A stretch of 10,624 bases of DNA from Elusimicrobiota bacterium (GCA_016207585.1 JACQPI010000018.1:1-10624); one strand, 5' to 3'. Numbered from the stretch's first letter, positions 1 through 6,860 are shown. The notes: generated by a model not told the origin, from the sequence alone. Translations and numbers: made by a program.

Positions 1-208
1 GATGATCAAGGCCTTCATCGTCCTCAAGCCGCAGGCCCGGGCGGACAAGTCCGAGCTCCTTCAATTCGCCCGGCAGCGCCTGGACCCCTACAAGAGGCCC
101 CGCGACGTCGAAATCGTGCAGTCCCTGCCGAAGAACGCGCTCCAGAAGGTGCTTAAGCGGGTCTTACGCCAACAGGAACTGGACAAGAAAAAGCCCATCA
201 AGACATAG
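1..208 (+). CDS. AMP-forming acyl-CoA synthetase-type enzyme, C-terminal end (5' truncated)
   Basis: This is the last part of an adenylate-forming enzyme (acyl-CoA synthetase, ligase or related family); the rest lies upstream of the window. The visible 68 residues match the mobile C-terminal lid domain. There is a hydrophobic KAFIVLKP strand, a helix ending RLDPYKRPRD (family pattern YKxPR), then EIVQSLPKNALQKVLKRVLR. In this family the lysine of the LPKTxxGK-type motif closes over the active site for adenylation. Here that lysine is kept (NALQK), but the usual glycine before it is glutamine, which may alter lid movement. The ATG at position 2 is probably an internal methionine, because the homologous domain is normally preceded by several hundred residues. 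The substrate cannot be told from this fragment. The tail is lysine-rich (DKKKPIKT) and ends in TAG. No strong terminator follows, although a short T run lies at about 240-245. Confidence 0.8.
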   Translation, partial: MIKAFIVLKPQARADKSELLQFARQRLDPYKRPRDVEIVQSLPKNALQKVLKRVLRQQELDKKKPIKT

Positions 209-256
209 CGGTATTCGACGGAGGAGCTGGGCAGTGGTCTTTTTTACAGTTTTCTA

Positions 257-279
257 TGAGATGCCAAAATGGCATTTCA
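257..279. promoter_or_regulatory. Near-perfect 10-bp inverted repeat (operator-like or hairpin)
   Basis: TGAGATGCCA and TGGCATTTCA flank a three-A centre and pair over ten positions, nine Watson-Crick plus one G-T. The element is AT-rich compared with the GC-rich surroundings and lies in the spacer about 70 nt before cca. No U tract follows on either strand, so it does not look like an intrinsic terminator. A regulator-binding dyad or an mRNA hairpin is possible. The function is unknown. Confidence 0.4.
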
Positions 280-292
280 TACCAAAGTGGAA

Positions 293-311
293 GGTCCGGA
301 CACCCGGATCC
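293..311. repeat. REP-like hairpin remnant
   Basis: GGTCCGG and CCCGGATCC form an imperfect hairpin around ACA. Read on the minus strand, the flank 282-345 has the GGATCCGGG, GATGGGGCTGGATCC and CCCGGAATGA style of the short palindromic repeats (REP-type) scattered through many bacterial genomes. Only this one copy is seen here, so the assignment rests on resemblance. It runs straight into the 332-397 repeat block and may be part of the same composite. Confidence 0.3.
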
Positions 312-331
312 AGCCCCATCTTCGAGTTGAT

Positions 332-397
332 CATTCCGGGAGAGGACTGAATGAAACCCGACCCGCAGAACGAAAAGGGCCCATCCGGCGGAATCCC
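332..397 (+). repeat. Repeat copy 1, matching 10552-10618
   Basis: The left block 332-347 matches 10552-10567 at 15 of 16 bases. After a divergent 14-15 nt centre, the right block 362-397 matches 10583-10618 at 31 of 36 bases, and all five differences are transitions. Copy 2 is part of a well-formed hairpin arm, while copy 1 has lost several pairing bases, so copy 1 looks decayed. It overlaps the start of cca: the purine run GGGAGAGGA, the ATG at 351 and roughly the first 16 codons all lie inside it. Confidence 0.75.
341..346 (+). promoter_or_regulatory. Ribosome-binding site of cca
   Basis: AGAGGA within the purine run GGGAGAGGA sits 4 nt before the ATG at 351 and supports that start. It is the clearest Shine-Dalgarno in the window and lies within the repeat block. 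Most other genes here have none. Confidence 0.55.
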
Positions 398-2030
398 ACG
401 AAAAATCCGGTTGCCTCGCTGGCTCTTCCCGGTCTTGGACATTCTGCGCGGCGCCGCGGGAAGAGGTAGAACATCCTTGCCCGCGGTGCCGGACGCCACT
501 CCACTCTATCTCGTAGGAGGAGTCGTGCGGGATATCCTCCAGGGTCGCCGGACCCACGACATCGACGTCGCGTGCGACGACGCCGCGGCCTTGGCGCGGG
601 CATTGGAGCGCCGAACCGGAGGCCGCCTCGTCGTGCTCGACGAACTCTCCAAAGTATATCGCGTCGTGCTCACGCGCATGAAGCCGCCGGACGCCGCGGC
701 GCCGCGCGAAAAGAGCAACACCCTGCGCGCGGCACCGGGCGCGTTATCGCGCCCAGTACCGCAGGTCGACGTCGCGCAAATCCAGGGAAAGGGCATCGAG
801 GAAGACCTGCGGCGGCGCGACTTCACGATCAACGCCATGGCCCTGCCGATCCCCGCCGCCGGAGGCAGGAGCCGTTTGATCGACCCGCGAGGGGGCGCCC
901 GGGATCTCGAACGCGGCATCCTGCGCGCCGAGTCGGGCCGACTTTTTTCCGAGGATCCTCTGCGTCTCCTGCGCGCCTTTCGCATCGCGTCGCAACTCGG
1001 CGGCCGGATCGAACGGCGAACGCTGGGCTACATTCGCGCCCATCGCCGCAAAATCTCGGAACCGGCCGGGGAAAGAATCCGCCAGGAACTCCTGCTGCTG
1101 CTCGCCTGTCCATCCTCTCACGCCTGGCTCCGGGAAATGGACAATGCCGGGTTGTTGACCGCTCTCTTCGCTCCGCTCGAGGCCTCGCGGCGCTGCGCCG
1201 AGGTCTACTACGGGAAAGGGGGGGTTTTAAAGCACTCCCTGGACGCCGTGGAACGGATGGACCTGCTCCTTGAAAACATGCCCAAGATATTCCCGGGCCT
1301 TCACCGCGAAATCAACCGCGCTTTCGAGGCGGACGGTGTTGCGCTCGCCCGCCGAGGCCCGCTCCTGCGACTGGCGGTCCTCCTGCACGACATCGCCAAG
1401 CCGCCCACCGCCAAGCGGATCGGCGGCCGATTGAGATTTTTCGGCCACGACGAGATCGGCGCGCGCATGGCGGCGGAACTCCTGGGAAGACTGCGCCTCT
1501 CGCGCGATGAAATCGACGCCGTCTGCGCCTATATCCTGCATCACCTGAGACCTGGCAATCTGGCGGCGAACCCCGTCATCTCCGACAAGGCGGTGTTCCG
1601 TTTTTTCCGCGAGTTAGGGCGCCACGCGGTCGGACTCATTCTCGTGTGCTGGGCGGACCACGCCAGCTACCTATCCCCGGCCCGCTTGGCGCGCGTGCTC
1701 AAATATTGCTCCGAGGACCCGCACGACTTCCCGACCTCGCGCGTGGCGGATCCCGCCGTCCGCAAAACCCTCCGCCATCTCCAGGTCCTTCACTACCTTC
1801 TTTTCAATTACTTCCGAAAACGCGAACGCGTCCTGCCGCCGCGCCTCATCGATGGGACCGACGTGATGAGCATTTTGAGCATTCCGCCGGGCCCCTCCAT
1901 CGGCAAGATACTGACCCTCGTCCAGGAGGCCCAAGCCGCCGGGAAAGTCCTCGACCGCGAGCAAGCCCTCGGTTTCATCCGAAACTCCATCCCCGTGCGA
2001 TTGAAAGTCGCCGCGACGAGGCGTAGATAA
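351..2030 (+). CDS. cca: tRNA CCA-adding nucleotidyltransferase with HD domain
   Basis: The product adds or repairs the 3'-terminal CCA of tRNAs in the cytoplasm from CTP and ATP without a nucleic acid template. It is a class II (bacterial type) enzyme. GGVVRD (residues 56-61) is followed by the metal-binding acidic pair DID (D70, D72), then RRRDFTINA (154-162). EDPLR (201-205) fits the EDxxR motif that selects the incoming nucleotide. An HD phosphohydrolase domain follows, with LLHDIAKP (HD at 346-347) and FFGHDEIG, and the C-terminal TGxDVMxxLxIPPGPxIGxIL-like block is present. At 559 aa it is longer than the usual 400-450 aa, owing to an N-terminal extension of about 50 aa and an insert near 110-137. 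The first ~16 residues come from a genomic repeat, so the extension is probably dispensable. The tRNA-Gly in this window lacks CCA, consistent with need for this enzyme. A pure poly(A) polymerase or CC-only or A-only adder cannot be excluded by eye. Confidence 0.93.
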   Translation: MKPDPQNEKGPSGGIPRKIRLPRWLFPVLDILRGAAGRGRTSLPAVPDATPLYLVGGVVRDILQGRRTHDIDVACDDAAALARALERRTGGRLVVLDELSKVYRVVLTRMKPPDAAAPREKSNTLRAAPGALSRPVPQVDVAQIQGKGIEEDLRRRDFTINAMALPIPAAGGRSRLIDPRGGARDLERGILRAESGRLFSEDPLRLLRAFRIASQLGGRIERRTLGYIRAHRRKISEPAGERIRQELLLLLACPSSHAWLREMDNAGLLTALFAPLEASRRCAEVYYGKGGVLKHSLDAVERMDLLLENMPKIFPGLHREINRAFEADGVALARRGPLLRLAVLLHDIAKPPTAKRIGGRLRFFGHDEIGARMAAELLGRLRLSRDEIDAVCAYILHHLRPGNLAANPVISDKAVFRFFRELGRHAVGLILVCWADHASYLSPARLARVLKYCSEDPHDFPTSRVADPAVRKTLRHLQVLHYLLFNYFRKRERVLPPRLIDGTDVMSILSIPPGPSIGKILTLVQEAQAAGKVLDREQALGFIRNSIPVRLKVAATRRR

Positions 2031-2083
2031 CATTCTAGGCCTTAAGCCCCAGAACCGCCTACCCAAAAGTCTTCCATAAAAAT

Positions 2084-2097
2084 GGGCCTAAAGGCCC
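2084..2097. terminator. Short dyad after cca, weak terminator candidate
   Basis: GGGCCT and AGGCCC pair around two A residues, about 55 nt after the cca stop and 37 nt before the next gene. The bases after it are TATTCA rather than a T tract, so intrinsic termination would be inefficient. It lies just upstream of the putative promoter of the next gene. Confidence 0.25.
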
Positions 2098-2121
2098 TAT
2101 TCAATGACAATGCGGCTGGGA

Positions 2122-2127
2122 TACACT
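2122..2127 (+). promoter_or_regulatory. Putative -10 element of the 2134 operon (leaderless)
   Basis: TACACT ends 6 nt before the ATG at 2134, so a normal sigma70 start site would fall on or next to the initiator codon. The -35 match is weak (TTCAAT at 2100-2105, 16 nt spacing). No Shine-Dalgarno precedes the ATG. Confidence 0.4.
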
Positions 2128-2133
2128 TGAGCT

Positions 2134-3573
2134 ATGGAGCGCTGGAACAGGCGTTCGTGGTGTATTATTGCCACGGTCCTGTTATACATGGGACCGGCGG
2201 CTTTACTCGCTCGGGCCCAGGGCGGCGCCGCCCAGCAGCGCGGAAATCCCGCGGCGGTGAACCTCGGCAACCTCAGAATCGGGTGGGCCGGACCGGCAGG
2301 CCTCCCTCAATCCCAACAGCTCGGACAGCCCAATCTACATACGGACCTGCGCGGCAGGTTCGACAAGCCCGTTTTTTATGTGCTGCCGGTCCTCCATAAC
2401 CAATTGAACCTGCGGGCCGCCCAGGGAAGAAGCGATCCGATCGGCTACGTCCGGGGACTCGCTCGAACCCTGGCCGGTCCGGACGTCCTAGCGAATCCGA
2501 ACAGCCCGCAGGCCCTGGCCTTGCTCGCCATCGCCCGCGCGATTCTCGGCAAACGCGTATTCTTGGAAAACATCCATCCCGAAATGGGCGCTTCGGTCGC
2601 GTTGAAACTGAATCAAACCGCCGATCGCATCCGCCAAGGCCTTCGAGCGCAACCCGGCGGCGGCCGGATATACGCCGCCGACGCGTTGCGGCGACTCCAG
2701 GGGGCGGTATCCCAATTGAACCGCCTGGGAACCTACGCCGCGCTGGAGAGCCCGGATCAGATCCGCGTGCTGGAACAACTCTTCAGCGACTCCATGGCCC
2801 GTCCCACGCTGGACGCACCCCATCCCCTAGACCGACAAGCGCGCTCGCCCGTGTCGGCGCGCGAGACCTTCCTCGATCTCAGTCCCAACGGGCTGATGCG
2901 GCCCTCCGCGCCCGGCGAAGCGTCGGCGCGCGGCGGCGAGATAGACTATGCCCCGCGCCATCACCCCGGCCCGGACTACGATGGGGAATGGGATGGCGGC
3001 AGTGTTCGCGACGCTTTCCGCACGCTTCGAAAACTCCGCCAAGTCTCCATCCGGGATCCGCTTTTTTTCGCTACGGCGCTGCGCCTCGCTCAAGCCTATC
3101 CCGAGCTGAAATCCGCGCTCGATGCCAGGAATATTTTCTTGGTGCGCAGGGAAAGCCTGCTCAAGGAACCGGAGCTTTTGTCCCTTCGCGTCCCTCAAGA
3201 TTCCAGGGGAACGGCACGCGAGCTTCCCGCAGGCGGCCGCGAGCTCATGATCCTAATCGTCGTCGTTCCCAAGTCGGGGGAGATTTCCCAGCTTGAACTG
3301 GAGCCGGCCCTGCTGGGCCAAGCCCAACGAATCGTCGAGCTTCGAAGACGCCGCGATCTCGACCGCTTCTCCCCGGAGCGCCGGGGAGTACTCCCGCTCA
3401 CCGTACAAAGCAGCGAGGATACCGAGAAATATTCCATGGATCCATTTTTCTCGATGCTCCTCTGGACGCAGCGCTCGGCTCTCGCCGTTTCTCGTCGATT
3501 GGCCGCGCTGCGGCGGTCCGCGTCGCAGCCGCATTGGGCCGCCCTCTTCCTGCGGCCGTTGCCCGTCGAGTAG
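2134..3573 (+). CDS. Secreted protein of unknown function
   Basis: I do not recognise this 479-aa protein. It starts with a classical signal peptide: basic MERWNRR, a hydrophobic core around 9-25, and a likely cleavage after ARA (26-28) before QGG. It is therefore exported, probably to the periplasm or cell surface. The mature part has a Gln/Gly/Ala-rich, low-complexity start (29-65), then a helical region (about 100-230) with leucine/alanine repeats, a Pro/Gly-rich linker with an Asp/Gly/Trp-rich patch (about 270-300), and a second helical section with FFATALRLAQAYPELKSALDARN. A beta-like MILIVVVPKSGEISQLELEP stretch follows near 371-390. No catalytic motif or extra membrane span stands out. 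The ATG at 2134 is chosen because it gives the complete signal peptide and fits the -10 element. It is first in a run with the aquaporin, which starts 3 nt after its stop. The pairing does not reveal its role. Confidence 0.7.
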   Translation: MERWNRRSWCIIATVLLYMGPAALLARAQGGAAQQRGNPAAVNLGNLRIGWAGPAGLPQSQQLGQPNLHTDLRGRFDKPVFYVLPVLHNQLNLRAAQGRSDPIGYVRGLARTLAGPDVLANPNSPQALALLAIARAILGKRVFLENIHPEMGASVALKLNQTADRIRQGLRAQPGGGRIYAADALRRLQGAVSQLNRLGTYAALESPDQIRVLEQLFSDSMARPTLDAPHPLDRQARSPVSARETFLDLSPNGLMRPSAPGEASARGGEIDYAPRHHPGPDYDGEWDGGSVRDAFRTLRKLRQVSIRDPLFFATALRLAQAYPELKSALDARNIFLVRRESLLKEPELLSLRVPQDSRGTARELPAGGRELMILIVVVPKSGEISQLELEPALLGQAQRIVELRRRRDLDRFSPERRGVLPLTVQSSEDTEKYSMDPFFSMLLWTQRSALAVSRRLAALRRSASQPHWAALFLRPLPVE

Positions 3574-3576
3574 CCC

Positions 3577-4263
3577 ATGGCGGGGAATATCAAGGACATC
3601 CTCTCCGAAATTTTAGGCGTTTTCGCCATCGTCTTCATCGGAGCCGCGGCCGTCTGCATGGATGCCTGGAGCGGAGGCAAAATCGGTCTTCCGGCGGTGG
3701 CCCTGGCCCACGGGCTCTCGCTGGCCGCGATCCTATGGCTCTACGGCTCCCGCTCGATGGGCCATTTCAATCCCGCGATCACCATCGCATGGCTCACGGT
3801 CGGACATGTGGATATCCTCAAGGCCTTTTTCCTCGTGGCGGCGCAACTTTTGGGAGCGTCTCTGGCCGGAATCTGCATCAAGGCTCTGCCGAACAACACG
3901 CTTGACGTCGCGGCATCGGCCCCCCAATTAACCTTCTACGCCCTCCATGGCCTTGGCTACCGCGGTGCGACTCTTTTGGAGGCGATAGGAACCTTTTTCC
4001 TTGCCTCGGCCTATTTTGCCGGCTGGAGCGGCAAGAACCAGGGGACATCCTCCTGTTGGGCGGTCGGATGCATCGCGGCGGCCTGCACCCTGGCTTTCGG
4101 CCCCCTCACGGGCGCGGCGCTCAACCCCGCCAGGGTGTTCGGTCCGGCGGTCGCCAGCGGCCAGTGGGCGCAGTGGTATGTCTACTGGATCGGTCCCTTG
4201 TCCGGAGCCTGGGTCGCCGCAAGGGTCCATGAGGCCTTCTATGCGGAAAAGAAAGAGCGATAA
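3577..4263 (+). CDS. Aquaporin family (MIP) channel
   Basis: This is a 228-aa inner-membrane channel of the major intrinsic protein family, the usual length for bacterial AqpZ-type aquaporins. Both half-helix signatures are intact: GHFNPA (NPA at 65-67) and LNPAR (NPA at 183-185, followed by the filter arginine R186). About six hydrophobic segments surround them. Aligned by eye from the NPA motifs to E. coli AqpZ, the selectivity-filter positions Phe43, His174, Thr183 and Arg189 correspond to His45, Thr171, Ala180 and Arg186. This is neither the standard water-channel filter nor the GlpF glycerol filter, so the transported solute is open. The start lies 3 nt after the preceding stop and no Shine-Dalgarno is visible, suggesting translational coupling. 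Its 3' end overlaps the folE start by 23 nt. Confidence 0.9.
   Translation: MAGNIKDILSEILGVFAIVFIGAAAVCMDAWSGGKIGLPAVALAHGLSLAAILWLYGSRSMGHFNPAITIAWLTVGHVDILKAFFLVAAQLLGASLAGICIKALPNNTLDVAASAPQLTFYALHGLGYRGATLLEAIGTFFLASAYFAGWSGKNQGTSSCWAVGCIAAACTLAFGPLTGAALNPARVFGPAVASGQWAQWYVYWIGPLSGAWVAARVHEAFYAEKKER
4231..4234 (+). promoter_or_regulatory. Ribosome-binding site selecting the folE start
   Basis: GAGG lies 6 nt before the ATG at 4241, inside the aquaporin coding sequence. It favours 4241 over the in-frame ATG at 4229. Confidence 0.4.
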
Positions 4264-4894
4264 TAACGGGGCGACCCTCCCGGCCCCGACCAGCGTCTCC
4301 GCCGAAGACATCGTGCCCAATAACGAAACCGCGACCGGCTTCGAGGAAAAACGAATCGCCGCCTTGATTCGCCGGGTTCTAGGCCTCATCGGCGAGACTC
4401 CCGAACGGGAGGGGCTTCAAAAGACGCCTCGACGCGTCGCGCGCGCCCTCCTGGAACTGACATCCGGATACAACGAGGACATAGACCGTCTCATCAACGG
4501 AGCTCTTTTCAGCGTCTCCTATTCGGAGATGGTCGTCATCAAGGATATCCCCTTCTACAGCCTGTGCGAGCACCATCTCCTGCCCTTCTTCGGCAAGGCT
4601 CATGTCGCTTACATTCCGGACCGCCACATTGTCGGCCTCTCCAAGATACCCCGGCTTGTCCAGGTCTTCGCCAAACGTCTCCAGGTGCAGGAACGCATGA
4701 CCCAACAGATCGCGGAAACGCTCATGACGAAACTAAAACCCTTGGGCGTCGGCGCCATCATCGAGGCGCGCCACCTCTGCATGGAGATGCGCGGCGCCAA
4801 GAGCCCGCTGTCCCCTACCGTGACGAGCGCGATGCTCGGAAATTTTCGACGCGACCTGCGCACCCGCGAAGAGTTCCTGAAACTGGCGAAATGA
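4241..4894 (+). CDS. folE: GTP cyclohydrolase I
   Basis: The product converts GTP to 7,8-dihydroneopterin triphosphate, the first step of tetrahydrofolate (and in some bacteria queuosine) synthesis, as a cytoplasmic zinc-dependent oligomer. The zinc ligands are visible: Cys109 and His112 in SLCEHHLLPF, and Cys180 in HLCMEMRGAK, matching Cys110, His113 and Cys181 of E. coli FolE. Other family blocks present are ETPEREGLQKTPRRVA, FGKAHVAYIP, the GLSKIPRLVQVFAKRLQVQERMTQQIA helix and the TSAMLG-F C-terminal segment. From 4241 the protein has 217 aa, close to the family norm of 190-222. The first ~35 residues are a variable, charged extension. The frame stays open far upstream through the aquaporin, but that part is not FolE-like. 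It overlaps the aquaporin gene by 23 nt and is the last gene of the run. Confidence 0.95.
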   Translation: MRKRKSDNNGATLPAPTSVSAEDIVPNNETATGFEEKRIAALIRRVLGLIGETPEREGLQKTPRRVARALLELTSGYNEDIDRLINGALFSVSYSEMVVIKDIPFYSLCEHHLLPFFGKAHVAYIPDRHIVGLSKIPRLVQVFAKRLQVQERMTQQIAETLMTKLKPLGVGAIIEARHLCMEMRGAKSPLSPTVTSAMLGNFRRDLRTREEFLKLAK

Positions 4895-4906
4895 CTTGAT
4901 CGGGGC

Positions 4907-4912
4907 TATAAT
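4907..4912 (+). promoter_or_regulatory. -10 element (TATAAT) of the pilin-tRNA unit
   Basis: A perfect TATAAT lies between the folE stop and the pilin ATG at 4927, with 14 nt from its end to the start codon. The -35 region at 17-nt spacing (TGGCGA, 4884-4889, inside folE) matches only 3 of 6. The expected start near 4919 gives a leader of about 7 nt with no Shine-Dalgarno. Confidence 0.6.
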
Positions 4913-4926
4913 ATGGCCATCTCGAA

Positions 4927-5451
4927 ATGACGCCCCACCCGCCTGGAAAATGCGTCCGGGAATCCTGGAGCAGGCAAATACACGGCTTCAGCCTGATCGA
5001 GATCGTGGTCGTCGTCCTGGTCATCGGCATCCTGGCGGTCGCTTTATCGGGCCAGTACCACAAGGCGAGCGAGAACACCAAGAAAGAACACGCCGAGTCC
5101 CTCCTGAAATCGATCGCTTACAATAACCGCCTCCGCAAAGGCGCCGGGAGGGGCTACGTCCTGGCCTCGGCGGGGCCTATCGACAACAACAGCGCCCTGG
5201 TAAGAGAGGGCTACTTGGCCAGGCTCGACTGGAACGGCCAACCCTACCGCTACTGGGGGGCCGAGAGCACCGCCTCCTGCATCGTGGCGCAGGCGGCGCG
5301 CAAGAAGAGCGGCCCCTCCGGCACGACCAACCCCGAGTACAACTCGCAGGCGCTGTGCATGAGCGCGGACGGCGAGACGGCCGAGTTTGTGAACACCCAA
5401 CCGGATGGAAGCGCGCCCCAAGGGTGCAGCCTGACTTGCGGCGGATCGTAG
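4927..5451 (+). CDS. Type IV pilin-like protein (prepilin)
   Basis: This 174-aa protein has a class III (prepilin peptidase) signal. A 20-residue leader ends in Gly20, followed by FSLIEIVVVVLVIGILAVAL with the conserved glutamate at mature position 5 (E25). It should be cleaved and N-methylated by PilD, embedded by its N-terminal helix, and assembled into a type IV pilus or a type II secretion pseudopilus. The amphipathic helix continues as KASENTKKEHAESLLKSIAYNNRL. The C-terminal globular part contains a GYLARLDWNGQPYRYW segment and four cysteines (118, 144, 167, 171) able to form two disulfides. The C-terminal pair (CSLTC) resembles the D-region loop of major pilins. No assembly genes are in the window, so major pilin, minor pilin and pseudopilin cannot be separated. 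The stop codon is 2 nt before a tRNA gene. Confidence 0.88.
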   Translation: MTPHPPGKCVRESWSRQIHGFSLIEIVVVVLVIGILAVALSGQYHKASENTKKEHAESLLKSIAYNNRLRKGAGRGYVLASAGPIDNNSALVREGYLARLDWNGQPYRYWGAESTASCIVAQAARKKSGPSGTTNPEYNSQALCMSADGETAEFVNTQPDGSAPQGCSLTCGGS

Positions 5452-5453
5452 TC

Positions 5454-5524
5454 GCGGGCGTAGTTCAATGGCAGAATAGGAGCTTCCCAAGCTCCGGACG
5501 TGGGTTCGATTCCCATCGCCCGCT
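5454..5524 (+). tRNA. tRNA-Gly (anticodon CCC)
   Basis: A complete cloverleaf of 71 nt. The acceptor stem pairs GCGGGCG (5454-5460) with CGCCCGC (5517-5523), with discriminator T at 5524 as is usual for bacterial tRNA-Gly. The D arm pairs GTTC with GAAT. The anticodon stem GGAGC/GCTCC closes the loop TTCCCAA with anticodon CCC at 5486-5488, which reads GGG. The variable region is 4 nt, and the T arm is GTGGG, TTCGATT, CCCAT. CCA is not encoded (GTT follows), so the 3' end must be completed enzymatically. It follows the pilin stop codon by 2 nt with no promoter between, and TGTTTTA follows. Confidence 0.97.
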
Positions 5525-5534
5525 GTTTTAAAGA

Positions 5535-6824
5535 TTATCGCGCCGTAGGCATGCGCACAGCGGGCATGCGGCGGCGGGCCAACTCCCAGAGCCGGCCGGC
5601 GCCCGCCGTCGCGAACAAGATCATCCACGCCATGACGGGCAGGCGGTAGCGGATCGTCGTCAGCACGAGCGCGTAGGAAAAATTCAAGGAAAAGACAAAC
5701 GCGTAAATCCACAGCGCGGGACCGCCCCGCGCCCCCGCCAGCGCCATGCCGAGGAAAGCGAGCGGGATGATCCAACCGTCCGTCAGCAGGCTGACCCACT
5801 TGAGAAGGCCATACGAGTGCTCGTAGGCGCGGGGCCTCGGGACGAGACGCCAATAGTCCGCGATACGCCAGCCGACCAGCCAAACATAACGCCAGGGATC
5901 GCTCCGGACGCGCTCGACCGCCTTGCCGAAGAAGAATCTTTCCCGATCCACGACATTTTGAATGCGGCCCCCCTGCGCGATGACCGGGTCGCGAAGGCGG
6001 GCGTCGTACTCCCCTTGCTCTTTCGTGCCTCCAATCTCCTGCGGAACGACGAGGTATTCGTAGAAGGTGCTGCCGGTGCTGGCGGTCGAACCGAGAATCC
6101 AGGCGTCGAACAGCCGAAGGTTGCGAAGGGGCCATATCCCATAGAGCGTCAGGAAGCCGGCCAGATAGACCGCGCCCAGCAAAAGGCCCCGGCGCAGCCG
6201 CGAGCGCCACAGATATAAGTGGAGGAGGGGGACGCAGCACAGGCTGAACGGAAGAAAGACCGTGGCGGTGAGCCCCGCCGCCGCGCCGGCGAGCCCCGCC
6301 GCAAGGAAGCGCGCGGGCCGGCCGGAGTCCTGCGCCGCCGCCAAGGACCAGACCATGAGCGAGCCCAGGCACAGCATCATCGACTCGCGCAGGGACTGCG
6401 CCGCGTAATACAGAAACGGCGGATAGACCGCGCATACGGCAAGAGACGCAAGCGCCGCGCGGCTCCCAAAAACATGGCGGGAAACCTTCCAGAACGCCCA
6501 CAACGCCAGAGTGCTCAAGAGCGAGTTTAGGAAAAGGAGGGCGCCGTAGCCGCGGCCCAACAACAAAAACACCAAGCCCAGAAGCACCGGATATCCCGGC
6601 TCCCGGTGGGCGCTCGGCACCCCGTCCTCCGACAGGGTCCACGTCCTGGAGAACGAATCGGCCAAAGTCGCATAGGAGTCCGGATCGGCGAGGCGTCCCC
6701 CGCCGCTTCCGGGCGGAGGGGAACAAACCCCGTAGACCACTCGCGCCGCCAAGGCGAGAGCCAAGAGCGCCGCCGCGAGACGGCGCTCCGGGAACAGGAG
6801 CGAGGTCGGTTTCGAATCGCGCAT
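5535..6824 (-). CDS. GT-C fold membrane glycosyltransferase (family 39-like)
   Basis: The 429-aa product is a polytopic membrane protein that probably transfers a sugar from a polyprenyl-phosphate donor to a lipid, protein or polysaccharide on the outer face of the cytoplasmic membrane. After a first membrane helix (about 16-33) comes the large extracytoplasmic loop with LADPDSYATLAD (D47, D49), where GT-C enzymes carry their catalytic acid, and then REPGYP (74-79), a signature of ArnT/PMT-like family 39 proteins. RESMM (146-150) and PLRNL (232-236) also fit that group. I count roughly 9-11 hydrophobic segments, and the C-terminal end is basic (RRRMP). Donor and acceptor are unknown. It converges with tRNA-Gly, ending 10 nt from it, and is divergent from the SpoIID-like gene. 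A sigma70-type promoter lies upstream. O-antigen-type or other membrane transferases of related fold are alternatives. Confidence 0.82.
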   Translation of the reverse strand: MRDSKPTSLLFPERRLAAALLALALAARVVYGVCSPPPGSGGGRLADPDSYATLADSFSRTWTLSEDGVPSAHREPGYPVLLGLVFLLLGRGYGALLFLNSLLSTLALWAFWKVSRHVFGSRAALASLAVCAVYPPFLYYAAQSLRESMMLCLGSLMVWSLAAAQDSGRPARFLAAGLAGAAAGLTATVFLPFSLCCVPLLHLYLWRSRLRRGLLLGAVYLAGFLTLYGIWPLRNLRLFDAWILGSTASTGSTFYEYLVVPQEIGGTKEQGEYDARLRDPVIAQGGRIQNVVDRERFFFGKAVERVRSDPWRYVWLVGWRIADYWRLVPRPRAYEHSYGLLKWVSLLTDGWIIPLAFLGMALAGARGGPALWIYAFVFSLNFSYALVLTTIRYRLPVMAWMILFATAGAGRLWELARRRMPAVRMPTAR

Positions 6825-6860
6825 GACTCGATGGAATCGCGCGTATCCAGGTCGTGGGGT

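Noticed and set aside
268..285. Sigma54 promoter suggested by TGGCAT in the spacer before cca
   Set aside because: There is no GC-containing -12 element at the required distance, and TGGCAT is simply half of the palindrome.
4001..4240. Upstream in-frame extension of folE
   Set aside because: The extra 80 codons are an out-of-frame reading of the aquaporin gene. FolE similarity begins well after 4241, and a GAGG site supports the start at 4241.
5044..6726. 560-codon minus-strand open frame across the pilin, tRNA and glycosyltransferase
   Set aside because: It runs antisense through a clear tRNA and pilin gene and is a frame-shifted reading of the glycosyltransferase. The residues are Arg/Pro/Gly-rich without motifs.
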